From Microcebus murinus (Eukaryota > Chordata > Mammalia > Primates > Cheirogaleidae), in contig NC_134120.1 of NCBI RefSeq assembly GCF_040939455.1, positions 55,381,001 to 55,445,000 of the forward strand: 64,000 bases of DNA, written 5' to 3'. The notes below the pieces were generated by a model. It did not search any database. It was given only the letters and a program-made list of their open reading frames with translations, and was not told the origin of the DNA. Both the position numbers and the translations under genes were made by a program. Of the stretch, positions 11,960 through 24,618 are shown piece by piece. Numbering within the stretch: the stretch's first letter is position 1; each line of letters opens with the position of its first letter.

Positions 11960-12520
11960 CAGAGTAAAGAATGATGGTTCCCCAGAGAAACATGGGCACC
12001 TGTAGGTGTGAAGACATGCATAAGGATGTTTGCTGAAGCACTGTTGCAATAGCAAAATGTTGTCTTCCACTAAGGAAATGGATCAATTAAATATGACACT
12101 GTCACATGCTGAACACTATGGGGTAATTAAAATGAATACAATATCTATAATGCACCAACATTTAGCTCAAAAACAACATGGCGTGCAGGGCTGCCATCCT
12201 GCTCCCCTGAGGGAGCCATTCCCATAGTCCATGTGAATGGAGCCCTCAGGAACTGTGCAGTGCACAGTCTGGGCAACCAGCCTGTGGCCCTGGCTGAATA
12301 AATTAAGCAAGCTGAAGAAGTACTAATGCATATCAACTTACACAAAACAATGATATATATTGCTTATCAATGTGTGCGTCTGTGTTAAAATAAAAGAAAA
12401 AGAAGGAAAACGAACTTCATGATGGTCCCTACCTGTGGGAAGGGAAGGAAGTGAACAGGATCAGGGAGGAAAACAAAGGACATTTAATTATCAGTAGTTT
12501 TTGTTTACTTCATGATGTAA
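11960..12520 (+). mobile_element. Old L1 (L1M) 3' fragment, sense
   Basis: Phrases such as 'ttgctgaagcactgttgcaatagcaaaatg' and 'aaatggatcaattaaatatgacac', and 'ggtaattaaaatgaatac' match the A-rich 3' region of old L1 elements in sense orientation. Boundaries are approximate. Confidence 0.5.
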
Positions 12521-13510
12521 AAATCTGAAGCCAACATGATGAAATGACAGTATTTTAAACTATGTGTTTTATTAGCCTCTGTATTTTTTTTTTCAAAGAG
12601 AAAGGGGTATGGAGAGAAGAAACAATGAAGGATTAGGCTGACTTTAATATGCAAGAAAGATTTCCCGAGTAGAACTGCCCACTCCGTGCAGCCAGCACGT
12701 GAGGAGGCGGACTCACTCCCATCCCTCCCATCGCAGCCTCTGTTGCCGCCAGCACGCACTTTCCCATACATGCTCTTGTGGGGCTTGTGCTTTCTGTGCG
12801 CAGCTTTGACGTCTAGATGACATGGGAAGCAGAAGGTGAGGGAGACGCAGGGCCTTCACCTTCGCAACATTCGAGACACCGCCTGAGGCACTGCTGGGAG
12901 GTCGCTTCCAATATGCCATCAAAGGAGAAAAAGAAACACCATTACCAACAGGAGACCCAGTGTTCAGTGTTTCGATGTCATGAGAAAACATGCCTTTCTT
13001 TTGCATTTGCTAAGGAGTGGTTACCTATTTATGGCAACTTTAGAAGATATTTTTGGAAATAATCCTGTGATTGGATTCAACCAGCAGCTTTCGTGCAGGC
13101 CAGCCTCTTTGTCAACAGCACTGCACGGGGCTTCCTCCCTCTGTCCCTCGAGCTGCTTGTCCCACACTGGGGCCGCATTTAACAGCACCCGGTGTCTGAG
13201 CAGTTACTCACTGAGGCTGGAGGAGTCTTCATGGCAACTTGCACATGTTACACAACAACTCTGGTTCAAATGCTGCTTTAAACAGTCCGCAAACACTTCC
13301 TGTTCAGGCACGCATTGTCCAGAGAGCAAGACTTGCAGGTTGGAAGAGTATGGAGACTTTACCCCAAGTTCATGCGCATTCGTCTCCAGGAGTCTCTTCT
13401 CTCAAGTTTTCAGACATACTGTAGCAATGTGTAGTTGAACTGCCTTTTTATACAAATGTGAAGTTATCTTCTACCTTCCATGCCAGTGTTCTATTTAAAA
13501 ACTGAGACGA

Positions 13511-13800
13511 TGGGGGATGGGCATGGTGGTTCACACCTGTAATCCTAGCACTCTGGGAGGCAGAGCGGGGAGGACTGCTTGAGCTCAGGAGTTCGAGACC
13601 CGCCTGAACGAGACCCCAGCTCTACTAAAAATAGAAAAATTAGCTGGGCATGGTGGTGTGAGCCTGTAGTCCCAGCTGCTTGGGAAACAGGCAAGAGGAT
13701 CGTTTGAACCCAGGAGTTTGAGGTTGCTGTGAGCTATGATGACACCACTGCACTCTACCCAGGGCAACAGAGGAAGACTCTGTCTCAAAAACAAAACAAA
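13511..13800 (+). mobile_element. Alu, sense, diverged
   Basis: 'gggcatggtggttcacacctgtaatcc' starts the left arm; 'agctgggcatggtggtgtg' and 'cctgtagtcccagctgcttggg' the right arm; ends in 'ctctgtctcaaaaacaaaacaaaa'. It lacks the extended lemur middle segment. Confidence 0.88.
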
Positions 13801-13995
13801 ACTGGAAAGATACCAGCAGATGTTGGCAGGTATAACTGAACAAAAATAGGCAGTCCCATACATGCTAGTTGGAGTATAAATTGGTACATTCTTTCTAGAA
13901 AGCAGTTTGGCAATGTATATATAAAATATTTGAAATGGTCATATCCTATGACACACTAATTCTGTTTTTCTGTTTCTGGGAATTAATTTTAAGTA
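13801..13995 (+). mobile_element. L1M fragment, sense
   Basis: 'ggagtataaattggtacattctttctagaaagcagtttggcaatgt' and 'catatcctatgacacactaattctgtttttctg' resemble the common L1M 3' sequence. Approximate ends. Confidence 0.55.
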
Positions 13996-14229
13996 TGTGT
14001 GTGTCAGGTGATCCTGAGCAAATGACTTGGCTTCCCTGGGCCTCAGTTTCCTCCTAAAATGGGGATAGCATCATGTCACAGGGCTGATGTCGGGATGGGT
14101 GAAATCCTTGTCTGCTCGTCACTGGGGACCGGGAGCTAGTGGCTGTGGTGATGCCGTGGGCTTCAGCCTTTGCCCAGGAGCTGAGAAGAATTCTTTTCTC
14201 CTGTCCTCTTTTTGTTCTTTTCCTTTTTC

Positions 14230-14372
14230 TTCTCTTGAGAGGCAACGTGGTGTGGAGATTAAGAAATTCAGAGTCAAACCGCCTGAATTCAAGCTCTGTA
14301 ATTTGGTGACAGTGGGACCTTTGGCATATTGGTCTCTCTAAGCCTCTAGTTTCCTCATACGTAAAATGTAGA
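14230..14372 (+). mobile_element. MIR SINE, sense
   Basis: 'gaggcaacgtggtgtggagatt', 'gaattcaagctctgtaatttggtgac' and 'aagcctctagtttcctcatacgtaaaatg' follow the MIR consensus order. A weaker partial copy with 'gggcctcagtttcctcctaaaatggggata' lies just before, at about 14005-14080. Confidence 0.7.
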
Positions 14373-14894
14373 TAAGAAGTCAAATGTACACACATCCACT
14401 CTTCTGGAATCCAAAAAGCTTCATAAATAGAAAGATTTTTCCTGAATTTGATGTGGACTCATTTGGCAACATAACCAAACCTGAACCGATGTAGTGCTAT
14501 TTATAATCATTATTTATCTAACCAGGAGTGAATTTTTGTATAATTAGCTGCGGAAATACCATTGTGTTTGATTGTAGGCCCCTCCCCTGGGTCTGCTGCA
14601 GTGTTCTGTGATAGATATGCTGTTTGACTTTTATAAAATCCAAACAGAATTTTGAAAAAATCTTCCCCCAAGATATAAAGTATTGTCAGCCCACACAGTA
14701 TCTGCGCCCGAGTGTGTTGTGGGGATTAGGTGACACTTGGGGGCTCCAGGCAGCTCTAGGGGATGCTGCTTGCACAGAAGGCCAGCGCTAGGCGCCTCCT
14801 AACTGGAGCCACGGGGTTCACCCTACAGAAATGTTACGGCCCTGGCACCAAGCAAGCGCCCCAAACAGTAACAGCTAACAGGAACACAGTGGCT

Positions 14895-15065
14895 GGCTGT
14901 GTGCCAGACACCATTCTGGGTGCTGTATTTACATCATTTACCTCTTTTTATTTTTACCACAACCTTTCTGAGGTAGATACTATTATCTCCATTTTACAGA
15001 TGAGGAAACCGAGGCATAGGAGGTTAAGTAAATTGCCCAAGACCATAGACTTTCTGATCAAGAGA
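14895..15065 (-). mobile_element. MIR SINE, antisense
   Basis: 'gtgtgccagacaccattctgggtgctgt', 'gaggtagatactattatctccattttacagatgaggaaac' and 'taaattgcccaagacca' are the complement of the MIR core and 3' part. Confidence 0.8.
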
Positions 15066-15353
15066 GGCAGAAGTCAAACGCTAGCTACTATTATTCTTTT
15101 CTCTTATTATAAGTATTGCAAATAATAAAGGAATGAAGAAAAGGAAATCTCCCATGGGTTACATTCAAACTATATCTCATTTTATCCACGAAACAAATCT
15201 GAGAAGAATGCACAATTGTTCTCCTTGGTACAGAAGAAGGGAGAGCTGACATGACTTCCTCAGTTTTATGCAGTGAGTCAGGAGGGCAAGCTGCCTTCAC
15301 GCTGACGTCCGTCTATCCTGTTACAAAACGCATTCTTGCATCTTGCGTAAGGG

Positions 15354-15674
15354 GTTGTTTTTTTTTTTTGTTTTGTTTTGTTTTGTTTTTTTGAGACAGA
15401 GTCTTGCTCTGTCACCTGGGCTAGAGCGCAGTGGTGTCAGCTTAGCTCACAGCAACCTCAAACTCCTGGGCTCAAGCAATCCTCCTGCCTCAGCCTCCTG
15501 AGTAGCTGGGACTACAGATGCAAGGGACCATGCCAGGCTAATTTTTTCTATTTTTAGTAGGGATGGGGTCTCACTCTTGCTCAGGCTGGACCCAAACTCC
15601 TGAGGTCAAGCAATCCTCCCGCCTCGGCCTCCCAGAGTGCTAGGGTTACAGGCGTGAGCCACCGCTCCAGGCCT
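15354..15674 (-). mobile_element. Alu, antisense
   Basis: Poly(T) with TTTTG units at 15357-15390, then 'gagacagagtcttgctctgtc', 'agctcacagcaacctcaaactcctgggctc', and the end 'aggcgtgagccaccgctccaggcc'. Both arms are present. Confidence 0.92.
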
Positions 15675-18600
15675 CCACTCACTAAGTTTTGCTGAGGGGG
15701 CTAAAGGTTAACCAGCTCCAGGCAGAAGGGCTGAGTCACCCAATTAATGGAGACTTACCGCTTTGATGGGAACGGCTGATCCCAACTGCTGGTGAGACTC
15801 TCTTTGGCCCTGTTACTCAGGCAGCTTGATTTCTCTCTCCCGTTCCCTGACCTTGGCGTTGAAAGCCCTGCTCAGCACTCACTGAAGTTAACTGGCTTTT
15901 TGAAATGACACAAATCATTCCCAATTGCATTAGAGTCCAGCAATCTCAACTTTGCAGGCCCTGAGGCCCTGAGTTGGCTTCTGAGAATCCAGTGCTCAAA
16001 CCAGTGTCCCCAAGTGGGCCAGGATGGCCTGTGGGTGGCCGGCTTGTCTCCTTAACTTTGAGATCTCCCTCGATTTGCACGTACCTTTTCTCTTTTGCTC
16101 TTTTGGAAGAGGATCCCAACTCGTTTCTAAGGTACATCCCATGCTTTTTTTTCTCTCTCTCTTTTAAAATTCGCCCTGCACCATCTCCGCCTCCCATCAG
16201 CCTACGTATATGCATACGTAGTTTTGATCAACCGTTATTCTGTCTCCTTTTCCCCACCAAGCCACCCTCTCTTGCCCCACACTGATGAAATTCTCAAGTA
16301 GAATCGTGATCTACTACCTTGACCTTCTAGCCACTGACCGCCGGAATTCAGCCCGTCCCTCTGCACTGTCAGAGACTACCTTGACCTCCTCCACTGCCCG
16401 GCCGCTCCTGTCTCCCGACTCTTCCCGCCACCGGGGGCACTGGAGACAGTCGGCTCTTCCTCCTGGGCCCTGGCTGCATGGTTCCTCAGCTTCGTTTTCT
16501 GTCCCTTTTCATTTTCCTTTGCTGGCTCTTCTTAGACTCCCTGCCTGCTTAAATGCAAGGACTTCCTGCAAATTTGTGTTCCCGGTCCTCCGCAGTACAC
16601 CACCTTCCTTCTGATCTCATCAATTCTCTGGCTTCAACTGTCGCCTCTAGGTGTTTGGCTTCCAAACTGTGGTCTGGCCTGGCTTCTCCCCAGAGATCAG
16701 GCCTTGATCCCCGGCTGCAGGATGGGTGTGCCCGCAGGCGTCCTGCTTCAGGTCCCCAAGCCCCCTCTGGGCATGTAAACCCTACTGCACCTTGTTAGCT
16801 CTGCAGTTGGTGCATTGCGTTCTCCCAGCGGCTCAGGCTTCTGAGAGTCAGTTTCATTCAGCTCCTTCCAAGCATTGACCAAACCATGTAAATTCTATTT
16901 CCAAATCTCTCAAACCTTTTGACACTCTTTCCACTGTCCTAGTGTGGGCTCTTCATCTGTTCTGTCTTGGCTACTGGGATAGTTTCTCAAGAGATCTCTT
17001 TGAATTCTGTCTGAGGCCCTCAGATCTATGGTTGAATATGCAGCAGTGAGTCAGCTGAAGTACAGGACAAAGTAAAGTACAGGTCACATCATCTCCTCCA
17101 GCCCAACCCATCCCTGCCCCAGCCCCGCCGGGATTCCTGCTCCTGCCTGTGTCACGCGGCTGCTTTCTCCTGCCCTGGGAAGGCCGTCCTCGTTTGCTAC
17201 CCTCTGCCAGGCGGTGTACCACCAGGCTTCCGGAGGCCGGCAAGCAATTCTAGGAGGCTCTCCCAGATCTCCCAAGGGTTGATAGTCCACTCTTCTAGTC
17301 GCTCTAGAGCTAGGGGCAGAAGGTTAGCCTGTAAGTTAAGGGCAAATAGTGTTTATCAGAGACATGTGTTTAGTGCATGTTTTGCACTAAATACATTGAG
17401 TGTAGTATTTAAATGTCATTTTTATTCCCTACATTCTGGGTTGCAGCAGAAGACCAGGAAGTTAATTAGGTATTTCCCTGGAAGGCCAGAGAAGAAGAGA
17501 AACTCACATGACACAGGCACTTCAAGCCTGTTGTGCAAGTTTTCGCTGCGTGTCTGGGGCCCTCCGTGCTGGGCAAAGACTGCAGACACCAAGGCACATG
17601 GCTTACCCTCGAGGAGCCTGTGTTAGGGCTGGGGAGGGAAGATCCGTGCCGCGTGACGTTGTTTCCTTACATGTGTAGTGCTACAGGAGGGGCTGAGTGG
17701 CTGGGACTCAGTGTTGACCTGTGCCGTTTTACTGTTTTTCGATTTAAACCTTTTTTGCCTAATATTCTGATTTGAAACTTAGTATGGATGGTTTGGAAAC
17801 ATTTTATGGAAATGGTTTCTTTTCCCTCTTTCCTATTTCTTTATTGAGAGGCCAAGATGAAGATGGTGGTTTGCTAGATGTTAATAAAGGTCATTTCAGC
17901 AAAAATATATGTTAAATTAAGTGTTTCAGTGTAAACTTTCTTCAACTGTTTCCCATCCATTCTTTTATTCCTTCATGCATTAAGCACCCACTGAATGCCA
18001 TGCTCACTCGTGGTGAGAATGAGCTCAGGCCCTTCCAGGGGGCCAGTATGGTGACCCTGAACATGAGAGCCACAGCGAACACACTGAGAAGTGTTCCCTG
18101 GGGCTGCTGCCTTGCTGCTTTAACGTTCTGCCCTGCCGTGGCTCACCAGTTCTGAAGGCAGGCGCACTCTTCAGCACTGCGCTCATCTGCCAGAGAAGGT
18201 GGGCAGCAGGAGGGTCAGAGAGCGTGTGCAAAGAGCAACTTTCCTGTAAATACGTGTACTCTAAAATTTAAAGTTTATGCAAAAATGCATTATGTTTCTT
18301 AAGGACGTTCTGCTCTCTGGATTAAATTCTGGGAGGACAGTAGGAGGTGAGCGCTCAGTTAGTCCTGTAGGCTGGAGGGCGCCGGGCTGAGTTCCGCCAC
18401 CGCCACATCTTCAATTGCAGATTTGATTTCTAGCAGGGCTCTTTTCTTAAAAAATTCTATGAAAGGTACCCATTATGTATCTTATTTGTGTTTTAGTGGT
18501 GATTTGGATTAAATTCCCCCTTCCCATTGCCTATCCATTATGCTCAATGAACGAAGGAGTCTGAATCTTTACAGGGCAATATTCTCATTTTTCCACAGTA

Positions 18601-18889
18601 AATTGGTGGCTACTTTGGCATATGTAGTATATAAAAAATAAAACCCTAAATGTATACATATGATCTCTTTAACTCTCCCTCTGAGATGGTTGAATTTTTA
18701 GCAAAAGGAATGATTTATAGACTGACTTCACTTTAAACCATTTCTTCATCATAATAGAATCTTCATTGAATTAAATTCTAGAAAGTTTTAGCACTGCTAC
18801 TTTTATGCTGTTATATCAATATTATTATTGGTTTGTGGCTCTTGTGGAGGTGGTCTTAGAATTATAAGTTCAGAAGTTTATATACAAAT

Positions 18890-19535
18890 ATATCACTCAG
18901 AGTGAAAATCAGAGAAGAGAAAATTAATGGATTTAACTGCACAAAACTTGGCGCATCTATATATTGCTCCAAAAATATCATAAAGAAAATTAAAAGGCAA
19001 ACTAAAAAATAAACTATGACAATAACCGGCAAAAGGGGAATGATATATAAGTATATATAAAATAAGGAAATTAATACATATGGCGATGCTTCCCGCCCAA
19101 GAAATATCAAGCAAATGCTATGAGATAGCAATTTGTAAAGGAAGAAATAGAAATTAATAAGTATTTTAAAAATTTCACCTTAATAAAGAAATGCAAATTC
19201 TTACTAATGACATAACATTTTTTGTCCATCAAATTGTACTTTGACACCTTGCTGCTAGTTAGAAAAGCCTTTCTTAAAAACATTTTGGCAAAATCTATTA
19301 AAAGTCTTGAAAATGTCTACCAATTGATCTAGGAATTTCATTTTGAGAAATTTTTCTAAGAGGGAAATAATATGTGAAAAGATTCATAAATATGTTTATT
19401 ACTACATGGTTTGTAACAGTGAAGAATCAAAATCAACCTGTATATCCACCAATAGAAAATTATTTAAATAAACCATAGTTCATCCATTCAAAGGAACACT
19501 TATCAGTCATTAAAAATGATTATCTATGTCAGGCG
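18890..19535 (+). mobile_element. Old L1 (L1M) 3' fragment, sense
   Basis: 'aatgcaaattcttactaatgacataac', 'ctaccaattgatctaggaatttcatttt' and 'aaattatttaaataaaccatagttcatccattcaaaggaacac' match old L1 3' sequence. It abuts the hAT element at 19538. Confidence 0.6.
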
Positions 19536-19537
19536 TC

Positions 19538-20158
19538 AGCAAACTATGACCCATTGGCCAGCTGCCTGTTTTTGTAAGTAAAGTTTTATTGGGACACGAC
19601 CATGACCACTTGTTTATATATTGTGCGTGGCTGCTGCTGTATTATCTGCCAGGGCTGCTGTGACAAACTGCCACAAACTGGGGGGCTTAAACAACAGAAA
19701 CATATCATCTCATAGTTCTGGAGGCTAGAAATCCCAAATTACAACGTTCTGAGGCCTATGAGAAACGGATCTGTTCCAGGCCTCTCTCCTTGGCTTGTGG
19801 ACGGCTGTCTTCTCCCTGTGTCTCCTCACATTCCTTTCCCGCTGTGTATGTCCGTGCCCACGTTTCCCCTTGGTATAAGGGTACCAGTCATGTTGGATTA
19901 GGGGCCCACCTTACTCTAGGATGACTTAACTAATTATATCTGCAACAACCCTATTTCCAAAAGAAAGGCCGAAGTCTGAGGTACCAGGGGCTAAGACAAA
20001 CATGTGAATTTTGGGGGTTCACAGCTGTACTCATGATGGCTGCTTTCATGCTACCACAACAGAGTTAAGTAGTATGACAGAAACATGTGGTCTTCAAAGT
20101 CTAAAATACTTATTAACATTATCTGGCCCACACAGAAAAAAATTTGCTGACTCATGCT
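19538..20158 (+). mobile_element. hAT (Charlie-type) DNA transposon split by an LTR insertion
   Basis: The left end 'caggcgtcagcaaactatgac' and the right end 'aaaatttgctgactcatg' form imperfect terminal inverted repeats (CAGgcGTCaGCAAA). The inner sequence 'cctgtttttgtaagtaaagttttattgggacac' and 'ctaaaatacttattaacattatctggccc' is that of a common nonautonomous hAT. The centre is occupied by an antisense MLT1 LTR (about 19641-20045). Confidence 0.75.
19641..20045 (-). mobile_element. MLT1-type LTR (ERVL-MaLR), antisense, nested in hAT
   Basis: 'gggcttaaacaacagaaac', 'ctcatagttctggaggctagaa', 'gcctctctccttggcttgtgga', 'ccagtcatgttggattaggggcccacc' and 'gtgaattttgggggttcacagc' are in the order of a complemented MLT1 LTR. 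It is a solitary old LTR with no internal retroviral sequence next to it. Confidence 0.8.
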
Positions 20159-20443
20159 CTGAGTGAACATGTTTTGACATGGAAAGTATTCAAAATCTAT
20201 TTGTAAAAATATTTATTTTTATTTTTGTGGTAACATAGTATTTTGTTTATTCTGTTCATTAATAACTAATACTTGAGAAAATTTACAATATTAATAGGAC
20301 TTTAACAGAAAATAAACATACATTTTTTTTAATATCTCAATACTATCTCCATAAGAGAGAGCATTAAAATCATAATGGTCAAGATTATTATGTGGAAAAC
20401 ATAAATAAATGCTTGGTGTTCGTGTGTCTACATATAATTCAGT

Positions 20444-20518
20444 GTTTTTTTTTTGTTTTGTTTTGTTTTGTTTTTTGAGACAGAGTCTCGCTTTGTTGCC
20501 CAGGCTAGAGTGAGTGCC
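20444..20518 (-). mobile_element. Ultra-short 5'-truncated Alu, antisense
   Basis: Poly(T)/TTTTG run, then 'gagacagagtctcgctttgttgcccaggctagagtgagtg', and it stops after 75 bp. A perfect duplication tataattcagt at 20433-20443 and 20519-20529 proves a genuine truncated retrotransposition rather than later deletion. Confidence 0.92.
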
Positions 20519-20765
20519 TATAATTCAGTTTTTAATGTAAAGTTCTTTGGTTCCAAGAAAGAACATTTGGTTTACTTCAATGCTGGGATGGGCTCTTCTT
20601 GGCATTTCTTCTGCTATTGATTTTTAGTGTAGTTATCTGTGATTTTGTGAATGGAGTTGAGTAGAGAGATACCCACCATGTTAATTCCAAATAAGAGTAT
20701 ATAACTGACTACCATAGGAATGAAACAGGCGAGTAACATAACTGCCTAATATATATGTATGTATT

Positions 20766-21059
20766 TGGTTTTTTTGAGACAAGGTCTTGCTCTGTTGCTG
20801 GGGCTAAAGTGTATGGCCTCATCACAGCTCACTGCAGCATCAGACTCTTGGGCTTTAGTGATCCTTTTGCATCAGCCTCCTAAGTAGCTGGCTCTACAGG
20901 TGTCCTACCACATTTGGCTAATTTTTTCTATTTTTTGTAAAGAAGGGAGGTTTCTCTCACTTTTGTTCTGGCTGGTCTTAAACTCCTGGCCTCAGGCGAT
21001 CCTCCTGCCTCGGCCTCTCAAAGTGCTAGTATTACAGGTGTCAGCTACTGCACCCGGCC
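20766..21059 (-). mobile_element. Alu, antisense, diverged
   Basis: 'tttttttgagacaaggtcttgctctgttg', 'tcacagctcactgcagc', 'ctggtcttaaactcctggcctc' and the end 'tcagctactgcacccggcc'. Many substitutions, no lemur middle segment: an old Alu. Confidence 0.88.
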
Positions 21060-24000
21060 TGCCCAATACTTTTGAGGCCAATAGGTTAAGCCTAAAGTGT
21101 TTAGTCAATTGAGGAATAAAAGCCCATAATAACATGAGTGCTGAGTTCTCTGTGCAAGTGTGACCAGGGGGCCTCAAGGGACATGAGAGGGAAGTTGAGG
21201 CTAAGGGCACTCATTGGAGGGATGCCAACATATACTCTTAAGAGAAAAGGATGACAAAATAGTATCTTTTCTGGAAAATTATCTCATTTGAAAATATTTA
21301 CATATGAATAGAAAAAAGACAAAGATTATTAGCATGATCACAATATTAGCAATGATCCCTAAACTAGGAATGACTATGAGTAATTCTTTATTTTCTTTTC
21401 ATTTATCCATTTTCTAATTTTTCTCTTATGAACATGTATTATTTTTGTAATTATAAAACCAAAAACTTAGGCCAGCATAAGGTATAAGGAAAACTGGTCC
21501 CTAATGTTGTCCTTATAAGGGTGTGGCAGCAATGAACTCATGCCCAGTGCTTATCACAACTCCCGTCTGGCGTAGCTTCCCAGTACAGCAAAGGCTGGCA
21601 ACGAAAGCTACGTTTCCTTGACACCCTTGCAGGTGCGAAATAGAGTCTACCAGTAGATGACCGTGCTTGAGAAGGAGGCCATTGTGTGCAACTTCTGCCC
21701 CTTCCTGCAGGGGCTGGTGGGAAGTCGGAGCAGAGCACCCGTGTTCATCCGCAGCTCTGAACTGGCGGGGTGAGGCCAGGGTGGGCTCACCCCGGGATGG
21801 CCGCTCTCACGGGAAGTTCTTGAAGCCAAGAGGACGGCAGCCTTCTGATTCCCCACCTCCTGGATGCGCTGGAGGCTGCAGCGCCCCGGCAGGCGTGTTC
21901 GGTAACACTGTTCCGTGTTCCGGGAATCATTCCTAGACACCTAGCCTGAACAGGCAGCCTTGCCAGCAGTCTTGTAATTGCTGAAATCATCGTATGCCTG
22001 AAATAGCTGGTTGTTTTTGTTTCCTGAGACACAACCCTGACTCACATGAGTTCTCATGGGCGCTTTGGGGATGAGCTTGTGCTGAAGGAAAACATACATT
22101 TTATGACAAGTTGAATGAAAATGATTCAGAGGCATCGATATTCCAAGTCGTTTGGAACCCACGTGAATTGCAGAAGGAAGAGTAAAAATAACTGGAACAA
22201 CTGCCAAGCCTGAAACACAGCTAAGGTCTCCAAGTGTAAGCGTAACGGGGTCACAGATTTCTTCTCTTTTGCTAAGACGTGCAGATACGATGGAGCCTAA
22301 ACACTTCTCCAAGATGGATCTACTCTCCTACCACCCATGAGCCTTCTCTCAGTGGGTTTTGGGGTGGGATGGTGAGGAGGAGAGAAACTGAATTAAAGTT
22401 GCCTGTTTCTGGAATTTCAGCTTAAAGGACACTTTTCCATGGTGGTGGCAGCTCAACCCCTCGTGTCCTCCCTTTCTCCGCAGCGTCTGGGTGCACAGGG
22501 CTGTGTGGGTCAGTGGGGCCGGACGCCTGGCCTCTTGCTGGTTTCGCCTGGCCCCGTCCGTAGTCAGGACTGTGAGGATTCACTCACCCGTGTGGGGGGG
22601 GGCATTGTGTTGTCACTCGCAGGTGGAGTCTGTGATTCTAGTCTTTGCCTCTGGTGACAAATGCCCCATGCTGTGACTTCGTGGTGCTTCCTCTGGGCCT
22701 CTATTGTCCCCTGGTCTCAGAGCACTCCCAGACCCACCCAGGGGTGCAGGACTTCCGGGTCCCTGGCATGCCCCAGGCCTACAGACCCATTCAGGCCCTG
22801 TGCCGTGGCCGTGCTGTACCGGGGCGAGTGCTGCCGGAGATGTGCAGTCCATGCAGACTCCCCCTGGCCTTCTGGTGGAGCAGGAGGCCAGTGCCCTCTG
22901 CCCCAGCTCTCCTCCAGCACGTCTGACCAGCGTCCATGCCGAGGTTCTGAGCCGGAGCGGGAGGCCAGGACACATGCTTCTGTCCTGGTGCTTCCCCATC
23001 CACTGGCAGGGAAGGGGTGACAGTTTCACTTCCTTCTCTAGTTAGGGAGTTCCTCTGTGTCATAGTCTACTCCCTTCCAAATAGCCGCAACTCTGTATAA
23101 GCCAGAGTCCAAAGAGAAAATAATTTACCAGTGAGCAAGGCCCAAAATAGTATCCCTTTTATGTTCATAAAGCCTGATGACTTGCATGAGTTATGTCCAA
23201 TCTCACTGTTTTGGCTCCTTTCTCCTAACATCACTGAGGAGGAGGACATTGAACAGATAAGTGCCTGACATTTATGCCCATCCTCTGCTTTAGAACACAG
23301 CACAATGGAGAGGCCCAGCAGCTACAGAAGCCCTTTGCTTTAGAGAGGGAAGACAACCTCCTGTCCTAAAACATCACATCAGAAAGGTCCCTAAGTCTTT
23401 GCCCAAGGTCTCCCAGGGTGAGCGGGGAGAGCTTTCCTGGCCAGTGTCTGAGGAGACAGAGTGGAAGCACAAGCTCTTCCCGGGAAAGGGACTCACGTTA
23501 TCAAGAAACACGGATTTGCTAAGGCCAGCAGTCTCTCCCCCACTGCCTTTTCCCCGTAATAACATGCATTTTCGTATACAAATCCAGCTAATTGAACCAC
23601 TGCCGTTAGACGTTTTGAGGCTTCTATGGAACCTGGAGGTCTTACCGGTTAGACCACCCTCTTGATTTCAATACTTACGTTGTTGGGGTAAAACTAAAAC
23701 AGATAAGGATCTGTTCAAAGTATGTGGAGAATACAAAATTCTCCATAGATACATAGCATGTTGGACTGGATGTGTCATGCAGAATGAGAGTGGAAAACAA
23801 GCTAATAGTCCTGAACCGATAAAAGAAGTCTTCCCAGAGACAGGTGTGTGATTCTGACTCCAAGGGGTGGAGTGGGAAGGGAAGGGAACTGGGACCAGCC
23901 ATGAGGAGGCTGCTCCCCACCAAGCAGAGAGCGGGGAACCTGTGTACTTGGATGCACCTGTGCAAGACAGGGTACAGGCCAGGCTCGTGGGCCTGGGAGG

Positions 24001-24207
24001 TGGGGGGAGAGACCATCTGGCAGGAGCTGGACATCTGACATCCTGTGGCACTTTCCAGAGGAGGCTAACATGATCACAAGGAAATACTTAGGAGATGGTC
24101 ACAATGGGCAAGTCATAAAGGGAAAGCTAGAGCTGGAGAATCCTGCAGGAGATTGTGGGGAAGCTGGTTCACATGACCCAGCCCAGACAGGACACTTGGC
24201 AAATGGC

Positions 24208-24425
24208 ACGGCAGCGTGTTCGTTCAGAGCGTGGGCTTTGGAGCCTGCCCCACATCCTAGCTTTGTATCTTGACTGAGCTACATAACTTCTCTAAGGCTC
24301 AATTTTCTCATTTGCAAAGTGCTGATCATAATGGTACTTACCTCAGTGGTCTGCTGTGTTGTAGGAAATAATGCCTGCTTTGAACGCATATCCACAGCCT
24401 CGGGCACAGTGTGGCCACCACTGTT
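24208..24425 (+). mobile_element. MIR SINE, sense
   Basis: 'ggcagcgtgttcgttcagagcgtgggctttggagcc', 'tgactgagctacataacttctctaaggctcaattttctcatttgcaaag' and 'ggtacttacctcagtggt' follow MIR order. It lies about 200 bp before the TXNDC2 first exon and could contribute to its upstream region. Confidence 0.7.
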
Positions 24426-24601
24426 GATGCCACCATGAAGCTCTCAGATATCACTGTTGTGAGTAAACATAGGGAAAACCAGCTGTAACATGCTACCTGA
24501 ATAGAAGTTGTGACTCACATTTTGATGCTAGGTTGTACAGGCTGGAAAAAGCTGGAGAGTACTGCCTCTGCTATGTGGCACCTGTGACAGATCAGGAGCA
24601 A

Positions 24602-24607
24602 ATGTAG
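24602..24607 (+). promoter_or_regulatory. Minimal start-stop uORF (ATG-TAG) before TXNDC2
   Basis: ATG immediately followed by TAG, in the +1 frame relative to TXNDC2, 12 nt before the inferred start codon. The -3 base is a C (position 24599), a weak context, so it may be leaky. It lies where the human start codon sits, as I remember it. Confidence 0.5.
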
Positions 24608-24618
24608 ACAAGCTGGCG

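Larger units (their letters stand above)
11916..24590. other. RAB31-TXNDC2 intergenic region
   Basis: No gene is recognised. It contains fragments of L1M (11960-12520, 13800-13995, 18890-19535), several Alus, MIRs and a hAT element carrying an MLT1 LTR. A GC-richer part at 22430-23060 has many overlapping short frames on both strands but no splice-supported or family-like protein. Stretches 12530-13500, 15680-18860, 21060-24200 hold nothing I can name; 16285-16800 and 17090-17260 look like old repeat or unique sequence. Confidence 0.6.

Noticed and set aside
22430..23063. Dense overlapping frames on both strands, possible small gene
   Set aside because: Driven by GC content; no conserved motif, splice sites or promoter evidence that I can defend.
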